From positions 1,207,108 to 1,232,646 of the forward strand of contig WELB01000015.1 of assembly GCA_009602725.1 (NCBI GenBank): a stretch of DNA of 25,539 bases, read 5' to 3'. Positions 1 through 11,300 of the stretch are shown here, piece after piece (position 1 is the first letter of the stretch; each line of letters starts with the position of its first letter). Origin of the DNA: Spirogloea muscicola. Lineage: Eukaryota; Streptophyta; Zygnematophyceae; Spirogloeales; Spirogloeaceae. The notes under the pieces were generated by a model, which saw only the letters and a program-made list of their open reading frames with translations, searched no databases and was not told the origin of the DNA. Position numbers and translations under genes: made by a program.

Positions 1-65
1 CCCGCCGTCGCCGGCTCCGCGGCCGCCGCGGCAGCGGCGGCGGCGGCGGCTGCAACGGCGGCCAT
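1..65 (-). CDS. possible N-terminus of a gene leaving the window
   Basis: On the minus strand an ATG at 65-63 opens a frame reading M-A-A-V followed by a run of alanines and then E-P-A-T-A, open to the window edge. The block is almost pure GC, as are the 5' ends of most other genes here, and the ATG lies in a GCCGCC-ATG-G setting. An alanine-rich start would fit an organelle transit peptide, but 21 codons of low-complexity sequence prove nothing. It could equally be a GC-rich repeat. No product can be named. Confidence 0.25.
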   Translation of the reverse strand, partial: MAAVAAAAAAAAAAAAEPATA

Positions 66-74
66 GGCGGCGGC

Positions 75-121
75 AAGGAGCTTAAACCCTGGGTGTGAGC
101 AAGGAACTTAAACCCTGGGTG
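75..121. repeat. two direct copies of a 21-base unit with CTTAAACCCTGGGTG core
   Basis: Bases 75-95 and 101-121 differ at a single position. Each contains AAACCCTGGG, or CCCAGGGTTTAAG on the minus strand, resembling a degenerate plant-type telomeric repeat. The pair sits just upstream of the possible minus-strand start at 65. Confidence 0.7.
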
Positions 122-192
122 AGCTCGAAAGCTCCAACTTCATACCTCGAAGCTCGATTGCCGTCCGGTATTCGGGCATCAATTGGCGACGT

Positions 193-297
193 GTATGTGC
201 TGACTCGTGGTTACTGAGCGGGTCAGCATGGCAGCAGGTGATGCACAGTTGTTGACGTGCTTGCCTTTGTACTTGGCCAACACAGGCCCTCCATCAC
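193..297. repeat. direct repeat, copy 1
   Basis: Bases 193-297 match 497-594 with small substitutions and indels. Shared blocks include GAGCGGGTCAGC, TGGCAGCAGGTGATG and GTGCTTGCCTTTGTACTTGG. A shorter trace of the left part (GCTGACTCGGGGTTACTAAGC) occurs at about 389. No terminal inverted repeats or coding signal were seen. Confidence 0.75.
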
Positions 298-496
298 TTG
301 ATACACACTCCATTTCTGAATTCTGAGCCTTACACCATTGTGCCTGAACTCACCACTCTTCCGGCTGTTTCTATCCGGCTGCTAATTTTTGCTGACTCGG
401 GGTTACTAAGCTCCCATTCGCTTTAGGCCTTGTCCATCCTTTCTGGCCTGGCCTTTTACAGCCCCTGACTTACTTTGGAAGAGCTGTTGTATTTCT

Positions 497-594
497 ACGT
501 GCTAACTCATAGTTATCGAGCGGGTCAGCTTGGCAGCAGGTGATGTACATCTGTCAGTGTGCTTGCCTTTGTACTTGGCACTCAGGCCCTCTCA
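497..594. repeat. direct repeat, copy 2
   Basis: Second copy of the 193-297 unit, about 300 bases downstream in the same orientation. Divergence by eye is roughly 15-20 percent, so this is an old duplication rather than a recent insertion. Confidence 0.75.
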
Positions 595-1530
595 CCCAAT
601 TCGCTCTCCACCTTTGGAAGACCCACTTTCTCATTCACAGCCCTCGCCCCCCTTGCTAATAAAGCACGTCTAGCACGCTGCTGAATAGCCAAAGCTTGGG
701 ATTGCTGCAGAGAGAGGGGACACCCCCTAAGACCGGCGTTAGTATGCTGGTAGCATGCTCTCAACTCCAAGCTGATGCATGCGAGCGTCGTGCGTTGGCC
801 ATCCACATGGGCAGCCCACTTCAAATCCATGGCAGACTGACGAAAAAAGCCACCAAGTGGACAAGGCACGACAGGCTGTTCATGGACGCTTGATGCCCAC
901 CACGCTTAGGGGTGTGGTGACCTCTCAAGATACAGATACTTGACAATGATGTTGCTGCTTCACAAGGAAGCCAGCCGACTTGTATGTACGGCTACATTGA
1001 CATTGAAAGCCCCAGCACGCAAGTGGCAGTTGCTCTAAAGCAGAGGCAACAATAGCAGGCCAAGATGCCAGGCAAGCGATGCCGCCTCTTATCAAAGACG
1101 GCTGCTGCAAAGGGCCAGGCATTCTGAACACCCTGGGAATCAAGGGTTTAAGAGTGCGCACCACAGTAGTTGTGGTGCACTTGCATTTTTCTAAGGTCCC
1201 AGGAATGTGGGGGCGGCAACAAGGCTCCGGTGCCAGCTGTGATTCTGAGATGGCTGCAACTTTGGCCAAATCGTCATTGTCAAACGGCCAACCTCTCTGA
1301 GGCGCCTGGCATAGTTGCAACTCAGCGCCCCTGACACGCAAACTGGCACAATCCGATGGAAGCAAATGACCGGCCTGCTATAGCAGTAACAAATTGGCCT
1401 CTTAAAGACTCAGATGCAGCGCCAAGGGGCAGTATATGAAGTTGGCATGCACTGAGCACTCCAAGTACTCCAAGCACAGCATGGCAGCCCGGCTCATCGA
1501 CCAGCGTCAAAAAGCTCCAATGATGTTGGC

Positions 1531-4464
1531 CTACACATTTTCCTGTGCCGCAGCATCAAGTACTGCCTCCACCTGCTTCGGTGTAAGCTGCACATACTGC
1601 CCCAGCCTGTGCAGGAAATGTCACCTGAGGTCAGAGCACAAAGCTAGACGAGAGGAGAGTCTCATGTCTCTTTCAGAGTCTGTAACGAAGGGCTCTGACA
1701 CTTGATCGTTACATGACTCGTATGCAGGCTCTGGCTGCTTGCTCTAGCCGTGCACAATGACAAAATGTGGCCTTGACTTGTACTTTGGTAAACATATCAC
1801 CTCAGCTTGTGATTACATTGCAGCTTCACGACCAACTATGTCATGTCAGGCAATATTGATGCAATCTCAAATCACGTGAAAAAGTTGAGTAGCTAGCCAA
1901 GAGGCAAAAGCAGCAAGCAACTAACCCCAGGCTGCGCGGTATTCTCAAGCCTCCTATACGCACACGCCTCAGGTTCTTGACCTGCTCAAGCCCCCACTTT
2001 GAATCAGACAGCATGCCAACACAGAATCATATGACAAAGTGAGCAATGTATGAGATGCATTTGCCGATATGATGGAGCTTGACCCAACCATAAGGCCGGC
2101 CTGCGCCACAATGTGGCGCACTTCATGATTCCGCCCTTCGTTGACCTGCGGCGGCAAGCCACAAAACTCTGAGTCACAGTGGGCCATCAGCAATGAGGGC
2201 CGCAACTGTAAGCTACTCGTAGCACTTTCAACATCATAGACTGACGATGCCAACACTGTGCGTACACTGAGCAATTACATCTAGATCAAGTATCTGGTAT
2301 TCGAATGTGGCAGCAGAGGTTACTCACAACAATGCGCAGGCGACCCCCCTAACCACCACTTGGGGCCTCAAGGACGTCGATGCTGGCGGGCACACAACGC
2401 ACCCCCTGCACCTCTGCTCCGGCAGCCATCAGGGCAAGCTGCCGCTGCGACACTCGCTCATTCACTGAAGCGATGTACCTGCGATTTCACATGGGACGAG
2501 GCCCGCCGCAGTCAGACCAAGCCACAGCTGCAGGTGCTGTGCACACTCCGAACTCCACCTTCTGTCCTCGTTGATTGATGATGTATGACAAACAGAGGAC
2601 AGATGTCTACTCTCAGCATCAAGATTGGTGCCAGCCATGTTGTCCCAGTCCTAGGGTGGTGCATACTCCTTGCTGAGCCCGGAGGAGGGGTGCCCCACTT
2701 GCTGCGCAAAGTCGCCTGCAGCCATGGTGCCCAATTCTTACCAGTGAGCATGCAGCAAGCTCATGGCAGCTGATGCCAGCAGCACGCCAAGATTACCACC
2801 AGTGGTGGGATAAGCAAACAGCTGAGCGCGCTGAATTAAGTTTCTGAACAAGTGAGCAAAGTGATAGCTCTGAGTTGGCGTAGTAGGTAGACGAGCGGAC
2901 CGTCATTTGTGACCAGCAGCAAGCCAGTAGTGGCAACGTCCAGCCGGCCGACGGTGAAGAGCCGAGGCCGCAGGATGCCTGGGTTCTTCGCTACCTGCCA
3001 ACATTGGGTAGTCTCCAGCACAATATGACAGCACGTTGATGCAAGTACTAGCTAAGGACAGTCTGAGCCAGACGAATGCTAAGTCAGTCATCTCAAAAAT
3101 CTGATTGTGCACCAGCAAAGCACAAGCAATCCCATGATTATAAGCAGTCACCGGTAGGCAAGATCCAACAGCGCCTCACCCAGCTAGCAAGGAAGCCGTC
3201 AAACAGCTGCAGCACAGGGCGCTGGCCATCACTCGCAGACGAGCAGATGTAGCTGCCAAGGCATGCCGCAGACGGCCATGTCAGATCCTGGAGGACAGCC
3301 GCGCACCCATAAGAAGGCTAGTGCAGGATTCAGGGGTCATAGTGGCGCACCCTTTGGGCTTGTGCACTGCAAAGTAGAGTTTGGACGCCGTGCGCCGCGG
3401 CAGCGAGCGGCCATCGATGTATATCACGTCCCGCAGTGGGTCAACTGGCGTCTGCATCGGCCACCCAAAGGGCCCCATGAGTCCAGAGCTCCACTGCCGG
3501 CTACTACCGAGCTACTACCGGCTCAACACTGAGCTGGGCCCTCGTCTTCCGTTACAGGACTAATGGCCGAATGCAAAGTACGGCTGGTTGACTCCTTCCG
3601 GCTGCTACTTCTATGACTTGCAGCTGCTGACAAGAGTCACTGAGTGGCCATCCTCAAAAGTCCAGTGCCTCCCCAACAAGTGCCACTGTGTTATATGATC
3701 GAGCATCTGTTGGATCGTATTGACTTCCGACTCTTTAGGACCCTGTTTACTTTCTGCGGGCCCCGATCTCCACCACTGCTGACACGGGGGTGCCAGGAGC
3801 GCCCTGTCTGCCTGGCCTGTGGCTCCTCCATGGTGAAACCTGACACCTAGGACCAGCCGCTCTTTCGATATCAGCAACCATATTCTTCTGATCCTTCATC
3901 GTGACAGCGATCGGCCCGCCCAGCAAGAGCGCCTTCATCCATGCTCGGCCTAGACCCTGAGCCCATCTGTGCTGAGACGTGGGGAAGCGCAGCAGCACCT
4001 GGGGCACCGTGCACACGGCGCCGTTGACGGTGACGCGGCCGCCGAAGATGAGCTCCTCGCTGGCCCGCCGCGACGCCACTGCCGGCGCCGGCGCCAGAGC
4101 CGCGGGGTCAGCGAGGCCGGCCCTGAACCCTGAACCCTAGCCCCGAACCCTAACGGGAAGCTAACGGTAGTCTCTTAGAGGCTGGTTATGTTAACGGCGG
4201 GAGGGAAGAACGTCGCCCTGCCCGCAGGTCTGGAGGCTGGCGTCAGCGTCAGCGGCGGCGCCGGGGCCCCTCACCGCCGGCGGCGGCCAGGACCTTGGCC
4301 AGGCGCTCCGGGTCGGCGCGCATCTTCTGGTTGTAGAACCGCCGCGCGGCCTTGGAGTGCCGCGGCGCCGCCGCCGCGCCGCCGCCGCCGAGCTCCTCCT
4401 CCTCCCGCCTCTCCTCCTGCTCTCCGGTGCGCCATCCCCTTATCCACGACACGACGGATGCGTC
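1531..4464 (-). CDS. SVR1: SVR1/RsuA-like plastid rRNA pseudouridine synthase (5' incomplete, in-frame TAG)
   Basis: Converts a uridine in rRNA to pseudouridine; the plant homologue SVR1 acts in the chloroplast. Traceable exons, all phase-compatible: 4464-4275, 4078-3999, 3451-3351, 3252-3180, 2994-2901, 2715-2667, 2478-2328, 2145-2089, 1981-1926, 1606-1531 (stop TAG). An N-terminal S4 RNA-binding domain (RLAKVLAAAGVASRRASEEL, GRVTVNG) is followed by LYFAVHKPKGYICSS. The catalytic motif is GRLDVATTGLLLVTNDG, whose Asp is the expected nucleophile. Then come DFAQ..GHPSS, VNEGRNHEVRHIV and RRVRIGGLRIPRSLG. The frame is open from 4464, but no ATG precedes Met at 4323-4321 and conserved-looking residues (KAARRFYN) lie before it. 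The transit-peptide exon is therefore missing from this model. Exon 7 has an in-frame TAG (2351-2349), so the gene may be broken in this assembly. The enzyme family is secure; plastid location is inferred from the plant homologue. Confidence 0.9.
2349..2351 (-). other. in-frame TAG inside exon 7 of the SVR1-like gene
   Basis: Reading exon 7 (2478-2328), the frame runs A-P-S-G-G, TAG, G-G-R-L-R-I-V. Both sides match the family, and the exon length keeps phase with both neighbours, so the stop does not come from a wrong frame. It may be a nonsense allele, a base error, or part of a 27-base micro-intron bounded by GT...AG that ends in this TAG. Confidence 0.75.
4120..4155 (-). repeat. degenerate telomere-like repeats in an SVR1-like intron
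   Basis: The plus strand shows CCCTGAA, CCCTGAA, CCCTAGC, CCCGAA and CCCTAA in succession, near-copies of the plant-type CCCTAAA repeat. They lie in the intron 4079-4274, about 40 bases before its 3' end. The G-rich strand is the coding strand of the gene. Confidence 0.6.
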
Positions 4465-4798
4465 TTAGAAGCAGCCTACGACCGGATTCGAACCGGAGAC
4501 CTTTCCGTTGCCTCGTCGCCTCCCGGTGGTCGGCCTATGGGGGTCTGTGGCGTCGAGCCCCAGTCGGCCGTGCTTGGCAGCCTCCATGGATGAGCCGAGA
4601 CCGCGAGCCGCGGCTCGCCTCCTCCCCCTCCTCGGCCGCTCTGGCCCTCCATGGCTCACCGCGCACGCCGTCCTGCCTCCTCTCGAGCGCTGCGGCGCCC
4701 TTGCCGTGTCGCCGATGCGGGAATCAGCTGGTGCCCGCCGTCGCTTGAGGGCCCGCTGAGGCGCCGCGCGAGAGCGCATCCTTGACGACCGCGTGCAG

Positions 4799-5126
4799 GC
4801 GTGGCTGCGGTCCCCTGCCCGGACGGCAGCCTGCAGTGCGACGCCAATGCCGAGTGCACCTTCGCCGCCACCGGCGCGGCGGTCTGCGCCTGCTTGCCGG
4901 GCTACACGGGCGACGGCCACACCTGCGCCCGTGAGCGAGGCTGCCCATGTCCTTCCCCTCTCCTGCCTCCACTCGACCTCCCTCCTGGCATTGCTCTTGC
5001 ACTGCCGTCGCTGGCTCTGATGCCACTCTCCCCAACTGCCACCGCTCCAATGTCAGCAGAAGTCGACTACTGCGGGGTCCAGCAGCCGCCATGCTCACCA
5101 CACGCCACGTGCGCGAACGCGCCCGG
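4799..5126 (+). CDS. fragment with two EGF-like domains
   Basis: Exon 4799-4930 (acceptor GTGCAG, donor GTGAGC) encodes an EGF-like domain: CPDGSLQCDANAEC, then CACLPGYTGDGHTC. This gives six cysteines in the usual C-C-C-C-x-C-C spacing and the PGYxGDG turn. After an intron of about 130 bases, a second exon (from 5057 or 5060) begins another domain, VDYCGVQQPPCSPHATCANAPG, and the sequence stops at the N (5127) after three of six cysteines. EGF repeats occur in secreted or membrane extracellular proteins, sometimes binding calcium; no full Ca-binding consensus can be checked here. Neither end of the gene is visible. It lies wedged between the SVR1-like 5' end and the ATX-like gene. The family call is good; the identity of the protein is unknown. 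Confidence 0.65.
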
Positions 5127-5127
5127 N
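5127..5127. other. ambiguous base (N), possible assembly join
   Basis: The only N in the window falls inside an EGF-like exon. Sequence after it no longer continues the EGF pattern (no CxC-PGY half) and shortly becomes the reading frame of the ATX-like protein. A collapsed gap or misjoin is possible. Confidence 0.6.
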
Positions 5128-5395
5128 GCCATCGCAGCGAGCTGGGGCCGTCACACGCACAGGCGCGGTCCAGCGCCATGTCACGCCCGCCAAGCGGGCC
5201 CCACCTGAGGAGGACGTGGCCGCCGAGCTCGTCGCCGACGGCGGCGCCGGCGCCGGCGTCGGCTGCGGCGACGGCGATGGCGACGGCGGTGGCGAGGCCC
5301 CGGCCACGCCGCCATCGCCAGACCGCCAGCCGCTGCACGAGTGCGGCGACAGCGGCCAGGGGCTGGGCCTGCGGTGCGCAACGCTGGCGGCAGCC

Positions 5396-8300
5396 ATGGA
5401 CGCGGCGGCCGCCGTCGCCGCGACGCGGCGCTCCTTCCGGCACCGCGTCAAGAAGCTGCGCGTGGAGCCGGGCGAGGAGCCGGAGAAGCGGCCGAGGCCA
5501 CCGGCCCCCAAAGCCGATGCACAGCGGCCGTTTGCCAGGCCGGCGTCCTCCGCCATGGTCTGCCGGCCGCCCAAGAAGCGCGCCCTGGAGCCGCTGCGGG
5601 CACCGCTGCCGGCGGCATGGCCTCCCGCCCCGGCTCCGGCACGCTATCTGCCGCCTCTGTGGGATGGGCCGCTGACGCCGTTTGACACGCCCGAGTACAA
5701 GTACGTCCTGGCGCTCAGCGCCTTCAACAGCGATCACCCGAGCACCGCCAGTGCTCTGCGCGCTACGGCGGTCTTAGAGCCGGCCATGCCCGGGCCGGCT
5801 ATGGCGGCCCTCCGGCCGTCTGCTCTGAATACGGATGCAGAGATGCTGGAGGCAGATGCGGCGACGTCGAAGCCCGCCACGCCGCCAGAGTCGCCCCAGA
5901 CTCAGGCGCTACGGAGCGCCCGCGCGGAGCTGGCGGAGGCGGAGGTGGCAATGCTTCCGTCGGCAACGGCCAACCTTGTCGGGCTGGCTGACATCCGGCA
6001 GCCGTCGGGTGGAGCAGCGGCGGCGGGCCGCGAGAGGCAGCATCAGCTGCGCACGGTGCTTTCGCCGCCGTCGGCGGCGGCCGCAGCAGGCCACCGGCTG
6101 GAGGAGTTTGAGGTCGGCGATCTGGTGTGGGCGAGGTCGGGCCAGAAGCACGACCCCTTTTGGCCAGCGCGCGTCGTCGACCCCCTCACTGATGCGCCGG
6201 ACGGCGTGCGGGCCTTAGCCAGCCCCGGCGCCCTCTGCGTCGTCTTCTTCGGGCCGCCTGCCGTCAAGAAGCACAAGCGGGTGAGGACAGCAGCATCTGA
6301 TCTGTCAGTACCCATTATGACTGTGCATCTCTGGTTGCGGTTAGAGTACTAATTGATTGCGATGATTGCGCTGCTGTTGCGGCAGGACTATGCGTGGGTG
6401 AAGCAGGGCATGATCGTCCCATTCCTGGACTACTTGGCCTGGTACACCCGCTGCCTCATGTCATCGTCCAGTCAAGGTCCCCGGTTAGAGCTGACAGCTT
6501 AGCCATTGTCACCCCGTGACTGTTGCTTGTCTTTGATGTCTAGCTGCAGTGTGAAGCTTTTGGTTTGCATGCGGCTGATGAATGTGCTTGTTTGCTTCTG
6601 CAGCTTCCAAGGCCAGGCGCTGATGAGCAAGCAACGACCAGGCGACTGCCGGCTGGCTGTGGAGGAGGCGCTGCTGGAGGATGCTGGCGAGTGCGCCAGC
6701 GATGAGGCGGCATCCCTGCCACCAGCTCGAGCCACGGCCATCTCTGCTGAGCTTGTCGGCAAGGGGGCTCCTGCATCGGAAGGAGACGTGCCAGCCATCA
6801 AACAGGTGCACCAGAAACATAGTGATGGTCTTGATCAAGCATAGCTGGACTGCGTCCATGGATGAGGCAAGCAAGTTATCATGACAGAATCTTATTCTGA
6901 GTTGGAGGTGTTGTTGCTCTCAATTGGACTTCTGGAGCTTGCTCTATCTTTATCGTTTTGCTGCCTTGAATAATGCACGCAGGAAGCACACATCCTATGC
7001 GGGGGCTGTGGTCAGGTTCTCCCTCCAACGATCATCGCGCAGGCCAAGAAAAAGGCGGCGAGCGTCCACACCAGCCTAGTCTGCAAGTCGTGCGCAAAAG
7101 TAAGCGGCAGTGCAGCTGGCCTGAACGACTTCCTCTGCTGTGCTGGTGTTACGCTTGTTGTATTTCTCCAGATCCGTGGGTGGCAAGCCTGTGGTGTCTG
7201 GTGGAACGTCAGACCCAAATGACATGCTGCCTATGCAGCTGCATATTGTAGACTGACTGCCTCGTCGAGGCTGACTTGGCTCTCGACCCTGTTGCTGCTG
7301 CAGCTCTACAAGTCGAAGCAGTACTGCGGCGTCTGCAAGAAGGTGTGGCTGCCGAATGAGAAGGGCGATTGGGTAAGGGCACAAAGCACAACATTATGTA
7401 TAGCGAACACCAAGCAGCCTCACACTGCATGCTTGATTTAACATCTGCTTTACTATTGGTCAGAGCAGCATGTTCAATACATACTTTTCATGATAAAATG
7501 CACTTGCTTAGGTACATGCTGACAAGCCTGCACACGTGATATGTCAGGTGGCATGTGACGGCTGCAGCATCTGGGTGCACGCGTCCTGCGAGAAACTCAA
7601 CAACCATAGGCTACAGGTAGCTGGGTGTTGTCAATTTCGTGATTGGACATTTATGTACTGGGCTCGATGGGGCTTCCTAGGATTTAGCACAAGTAGCAGT
7701 GCTGCTGCAAGCACGCGCAGATTGTGTATCTTGAGAAGGCCCTGATGAGGCCCTGTGATGACTTAGAGCTGCACTTACAGGGCCCCTCTTCCGAAGTAAT
7801 GCAGGACTTGAAGAACGGCGCAGCATACTTCTGCCCAGAATGCCAGCTGCAGAGAGCAGCCAAGGCCTCCTCTGCCTTAAAGAAGGCCCCCAGTGCCAGG
7901 TATCATCTTAACACTGTCAATCTACTTGCTCCATGGTGTAGACAGGTCTTCACCTCATATCAAGTCACTTTGAAAAGCTTCGCTGAAAAGTTCCTCCTTT
8001 GAGTTTCTACTGTTGGGACATGGTGCCATCCTCTTCAGGAACGGCGACATTGCGCACAGCAAGTTGGCCACAATAAAAGTCAAGTGCGAGCGATTGTTTG
8101 GAGAATACGTGCCTTCGCTGCACAGGTCAGAGTGCCAGCCAAAAGAGCTTGTGAAGGCAGCCTTAGAGCCACTGTATCAGCTAGAATGTACTTGGCAGCT
8201 GACTAGACTTCTCAGCAAGCATAAGACTTGATTCATTGTGGTCAAGCTGTTTCATGCACCATAGGCAGTGTCTGCAGCGAGCTTGAAGTCTTGATTTCAG

Positions 8301-11300
8301 ACAAGAGTTGTTGTCAATTAGCTTGTAGTTGTCAAACTCCGCACACATCGATCAATACTTGAAAACGTGTCATAGTATGACATCGTAAGAACAATCACAG
8401 AAGAAGGATATAGTGGGTTCATCTTTTCCGATTTGTTGACGAGACCTATGGTGCCAAGTGCTGCAGAGTCAGGTGCCACTGCAGGGAGTGCAAGGGGGCA
8501 CGGGAAGTCAGCCTGTCTGAATTCGAGAGCCACGCAGGATCTCGGAAAAAGAAGTGGAAGGAGAGCGTCATGGTCGTCAGCAGCCAGCAACACCTCGTCT
8601 TATGGGTTCGTCTACTACCATCTACTGCACCGGTCTTCTGCTTTTCAAGTCGTGCTCTAAGCTTTTCTGTTGCGTATTATGATCCGGACCTGGAGTGTCC
8701 GATTTGCATCAATCCACCAGGCAAGTAATAACTCTGCAGTGCCATCAGATCTGCTGATGCAGCAGATTGTATCTCAAGGGCTTTGCACATCCACAGTTGA
8801 CAAAGATTGAGGAGCAGCATATTGGTCTTTGATGCAGCTCACAGCAACGCAGAGCTCAGGGACTTGCCGCTTAGCCTACTTTGAGGAGAAGCCGCCTGCA
8901 TCGAAGTCAAGCTCCAGGGACCACTCTGCTTCCAGTGATAGTAAGCTGAAGCCTGAAACATCATGGGTCAAGAGGCAGCTGAAATATCATGGGTCAAGAG
9001 GCAGCTGAACATCATAAGTGACATCATAAGTGGAGTAGTACATATTTCTAGATACTTCTGATGTACATGAGACACACAAGGTTATATCACTGCCTGCACT
9101 CAAAAGAACAAAACCTTGCAGCATCAACAACATGGCATTTGAATGCTTGCAGTTGGATTCGAGCCCTTGGAGCTGACGTGGACGTCAGAGCGGTGCGCGG
9201 TCTGCCATCGCGAGGACGACCACCACGAGAATCAGTTTATGTTGTGCGACAGGTACATGCTACACATCTTCAGCTCTTTGGTTGCCGGTGCTTCAAGCTT
9301 GTTGCTTGGATGTGCGAAGAGACCAAAACAACGCAACCCACTCTGCTTGTTTGTAGGAGATGGCACAGGAGGTGCTTGTCATAAGGTAGTCTTTAAAATT
9401 GTGCATCTTGTACACGAGATGAGCTGTGCAGATGCCAGGTGGCGGTGCACGAGATGTGCTATGGTGTGAGAGCTGCTGGCAGAGTGGGGTCCTGGGTGTG
9501 CCGTGCGTGCGAGGAACCCAGTGACGAGCTGCAGTGCTGCCTTTGCCCCATCAAAGGTCAGAAAGCTCAAGCTTCTCCCACGAGCACTTGCACGAGTAGA
9601 AGAGTGCTCACGATCCAGCAATCTTTTACACCAGTGCTGTTTTGACTGGCTCCGCTGCTGGAATGTGTTGCAGGAGGGGCCCTGAAGCCGAGCACGGTGA
9701 AGGGAGTTTGGGCCCATGTCACGTGCGCGTGGTGGGTGCCCGGCGTTATCATCCCAGACGGTGCCCGCATGGAGCCTATAGCCGGGCTGCGCAACGTCAA
9801 CGCAGAGCGCTTCAAGCTGGTGAGCTCTACTCCTGGAAATACAGCCCCAAGGTCTGCTGTCCCTCTGGATCCTGAGTGCTGCTTGCATTATGCTAAGCAC
9901 AAAGACGTCTGAGCCCACACTCGCACCTTCTCTTTCAGAGGTCACAGCTTGTCTTCCTTATCCTTCATCAAATCAGTCCTTTGCATACTTGAAGGCAGGC
10001 ATCATGGTAGGGCAAGGCATTCAGATGGCATCTGGTTAATGTGTATGTATCGTTTTGCCCGTGTTTTGGCAGAGGTGCATGGTTTGCCGGCAGCCCCATG
10101 GGGCATGTATCCAGTGCGACGAACCGGGCTGCATGGCCTCCTACCATCCAATGTGTGCATTCAAGGCCGGATTTACCTTGGAGGTGAGAGGCTTGCCTTT
10201 ATCACTGGATTGAATACGGATCCTGAATGACGAGCCAGTCTCCATCTCGGGTGTCTTTGCCATGCAGCAGCTTGTGGTAGGCTTGCTGTGTTGTGCAGAC
10301 CAGTGGAGAGTATGACAGTGTCACAGCAACTTCGACTTATGTGTCGCAGATGTCCACTAGCTCCCTGGCATCCAAGAACGGGGAAACAGGGCTGCAACTC
10401 CGCTCGTATTGCGGAAAGCACAGGTACATGCTCCAAATTAGAGCCTGCCCATTGTTGGCCAAAGCTTGCTGATAGCTAGGCTGTACGAGCTCTATGACTT
10501 GTTAACAAGTCATGATTCAGGACTTTCTTAAGTTAGGGTTTAATGTCAACAAGTCTAGCATGTAGCGACTTGAGACAGAGAGTGATGTGTATGCATGAAG
10601 CAGAAGAATTCATGTCTTGTACCACACATACTAATCAGCTATGTGCTGTTTGCCTGCCCCCAATAAGCAGAGCTCCCAATCAGGAGCTTGCTGTTATTGC
10701 GCCGGCAGCAGAGGCGGCATACCAGAAGCTGCGTGCGCGGCGAGCCCCCAGGCGCATTACTCTTGAAAAGGTGACATCGATGGAGCACCCGCTTGAGGAG
10801 ATCCTGGACAACGCCGCTGTTGTCCCGGCGGTGATCCTGGATGACGACCTTGCGCTTGCTGCCCGATGCCAGCCATACGCTCCTTTCACCAGGGAGGTCA
10901 AGCTGCAGGTAAGTGGTAGCATCCGCAATGTACTTACCGCTTGGGCAAGCTTCAACTTTCTGTGTTTACAGTCTTTCTGTGACGCTTGCTGTCTGTCTTG
11001 GTCCCCTTCCAGGGCTATCAGTATTATCTAGGTTGAAGTGACATGAAGCTCTCCAGTTTGCTGTGAGCCCAGCCATTGTTGTTCAATAGCCCTTTGCCGG
11101 GCTTATGTAGGGCTCTGGTGGGGCAGTGATCTCGGCATGTTGACTGACCCAATAGCTGCTCGATGTTGACGAGGGTACCCAGGGGCCAAAGAAGCAAGCA
11201 GTGCCACACTGGGTGGGGGGCTTTGTGCATCATTCGCTTGAGAGCCTGCACAGGATGCGGGTGAGGATATTTGAGCTGCAATAACCCCCAATACCTTCAA

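Larger units (their letters stand above)
66..1530. other. no supported gene; repeats only
   Basis: I find no frame with family motifs or consistent splice phases. The stretch holds a 26-base-period duplication (75-121), a diverged direct repeat of about 100 bases (193-297 and 497-594), and a segment near 655-720 resembling 17376-17436. Its right end should include the 3' untranslated region of the SVR1-like gene, but I see no TGTAA-type polyadenylation signal on the minus strand close to the stop. Confidence 0.5.

Noticed and set aside
2333-2400. Skipping from a donor at GAG|GTGCAG or GGG|GTGCGT to the TTAG at 2349 to avoid the stop
   Set aside because: These introns would remove the conserved GVRCVPAS segment; the micro-intron or nonsense explanations keep it.
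4475-4550. Possible minus-strand tRNA: perfect B-box GGTTCGAATCC with T-arm-like flanks
   Set aside because: No matching 5' acceptor strand, A box or anticodon arm can be folded upstream; only the palindromic CCGG-TTCGAA-CCGG core supports it.
4724-5737. Long minus-strand open frame of over 300 codons
   Set aside because: Arg/Ala/Gly-rich shadow of the GC-rich ATX-like first exon and EGF exons; no motifs and it spans the N.
9379-9945. Minus-strand open frame of 188 codons
   Set aside because: Lies antisense to three well-supported ATX-like exons and their introns; no family features.
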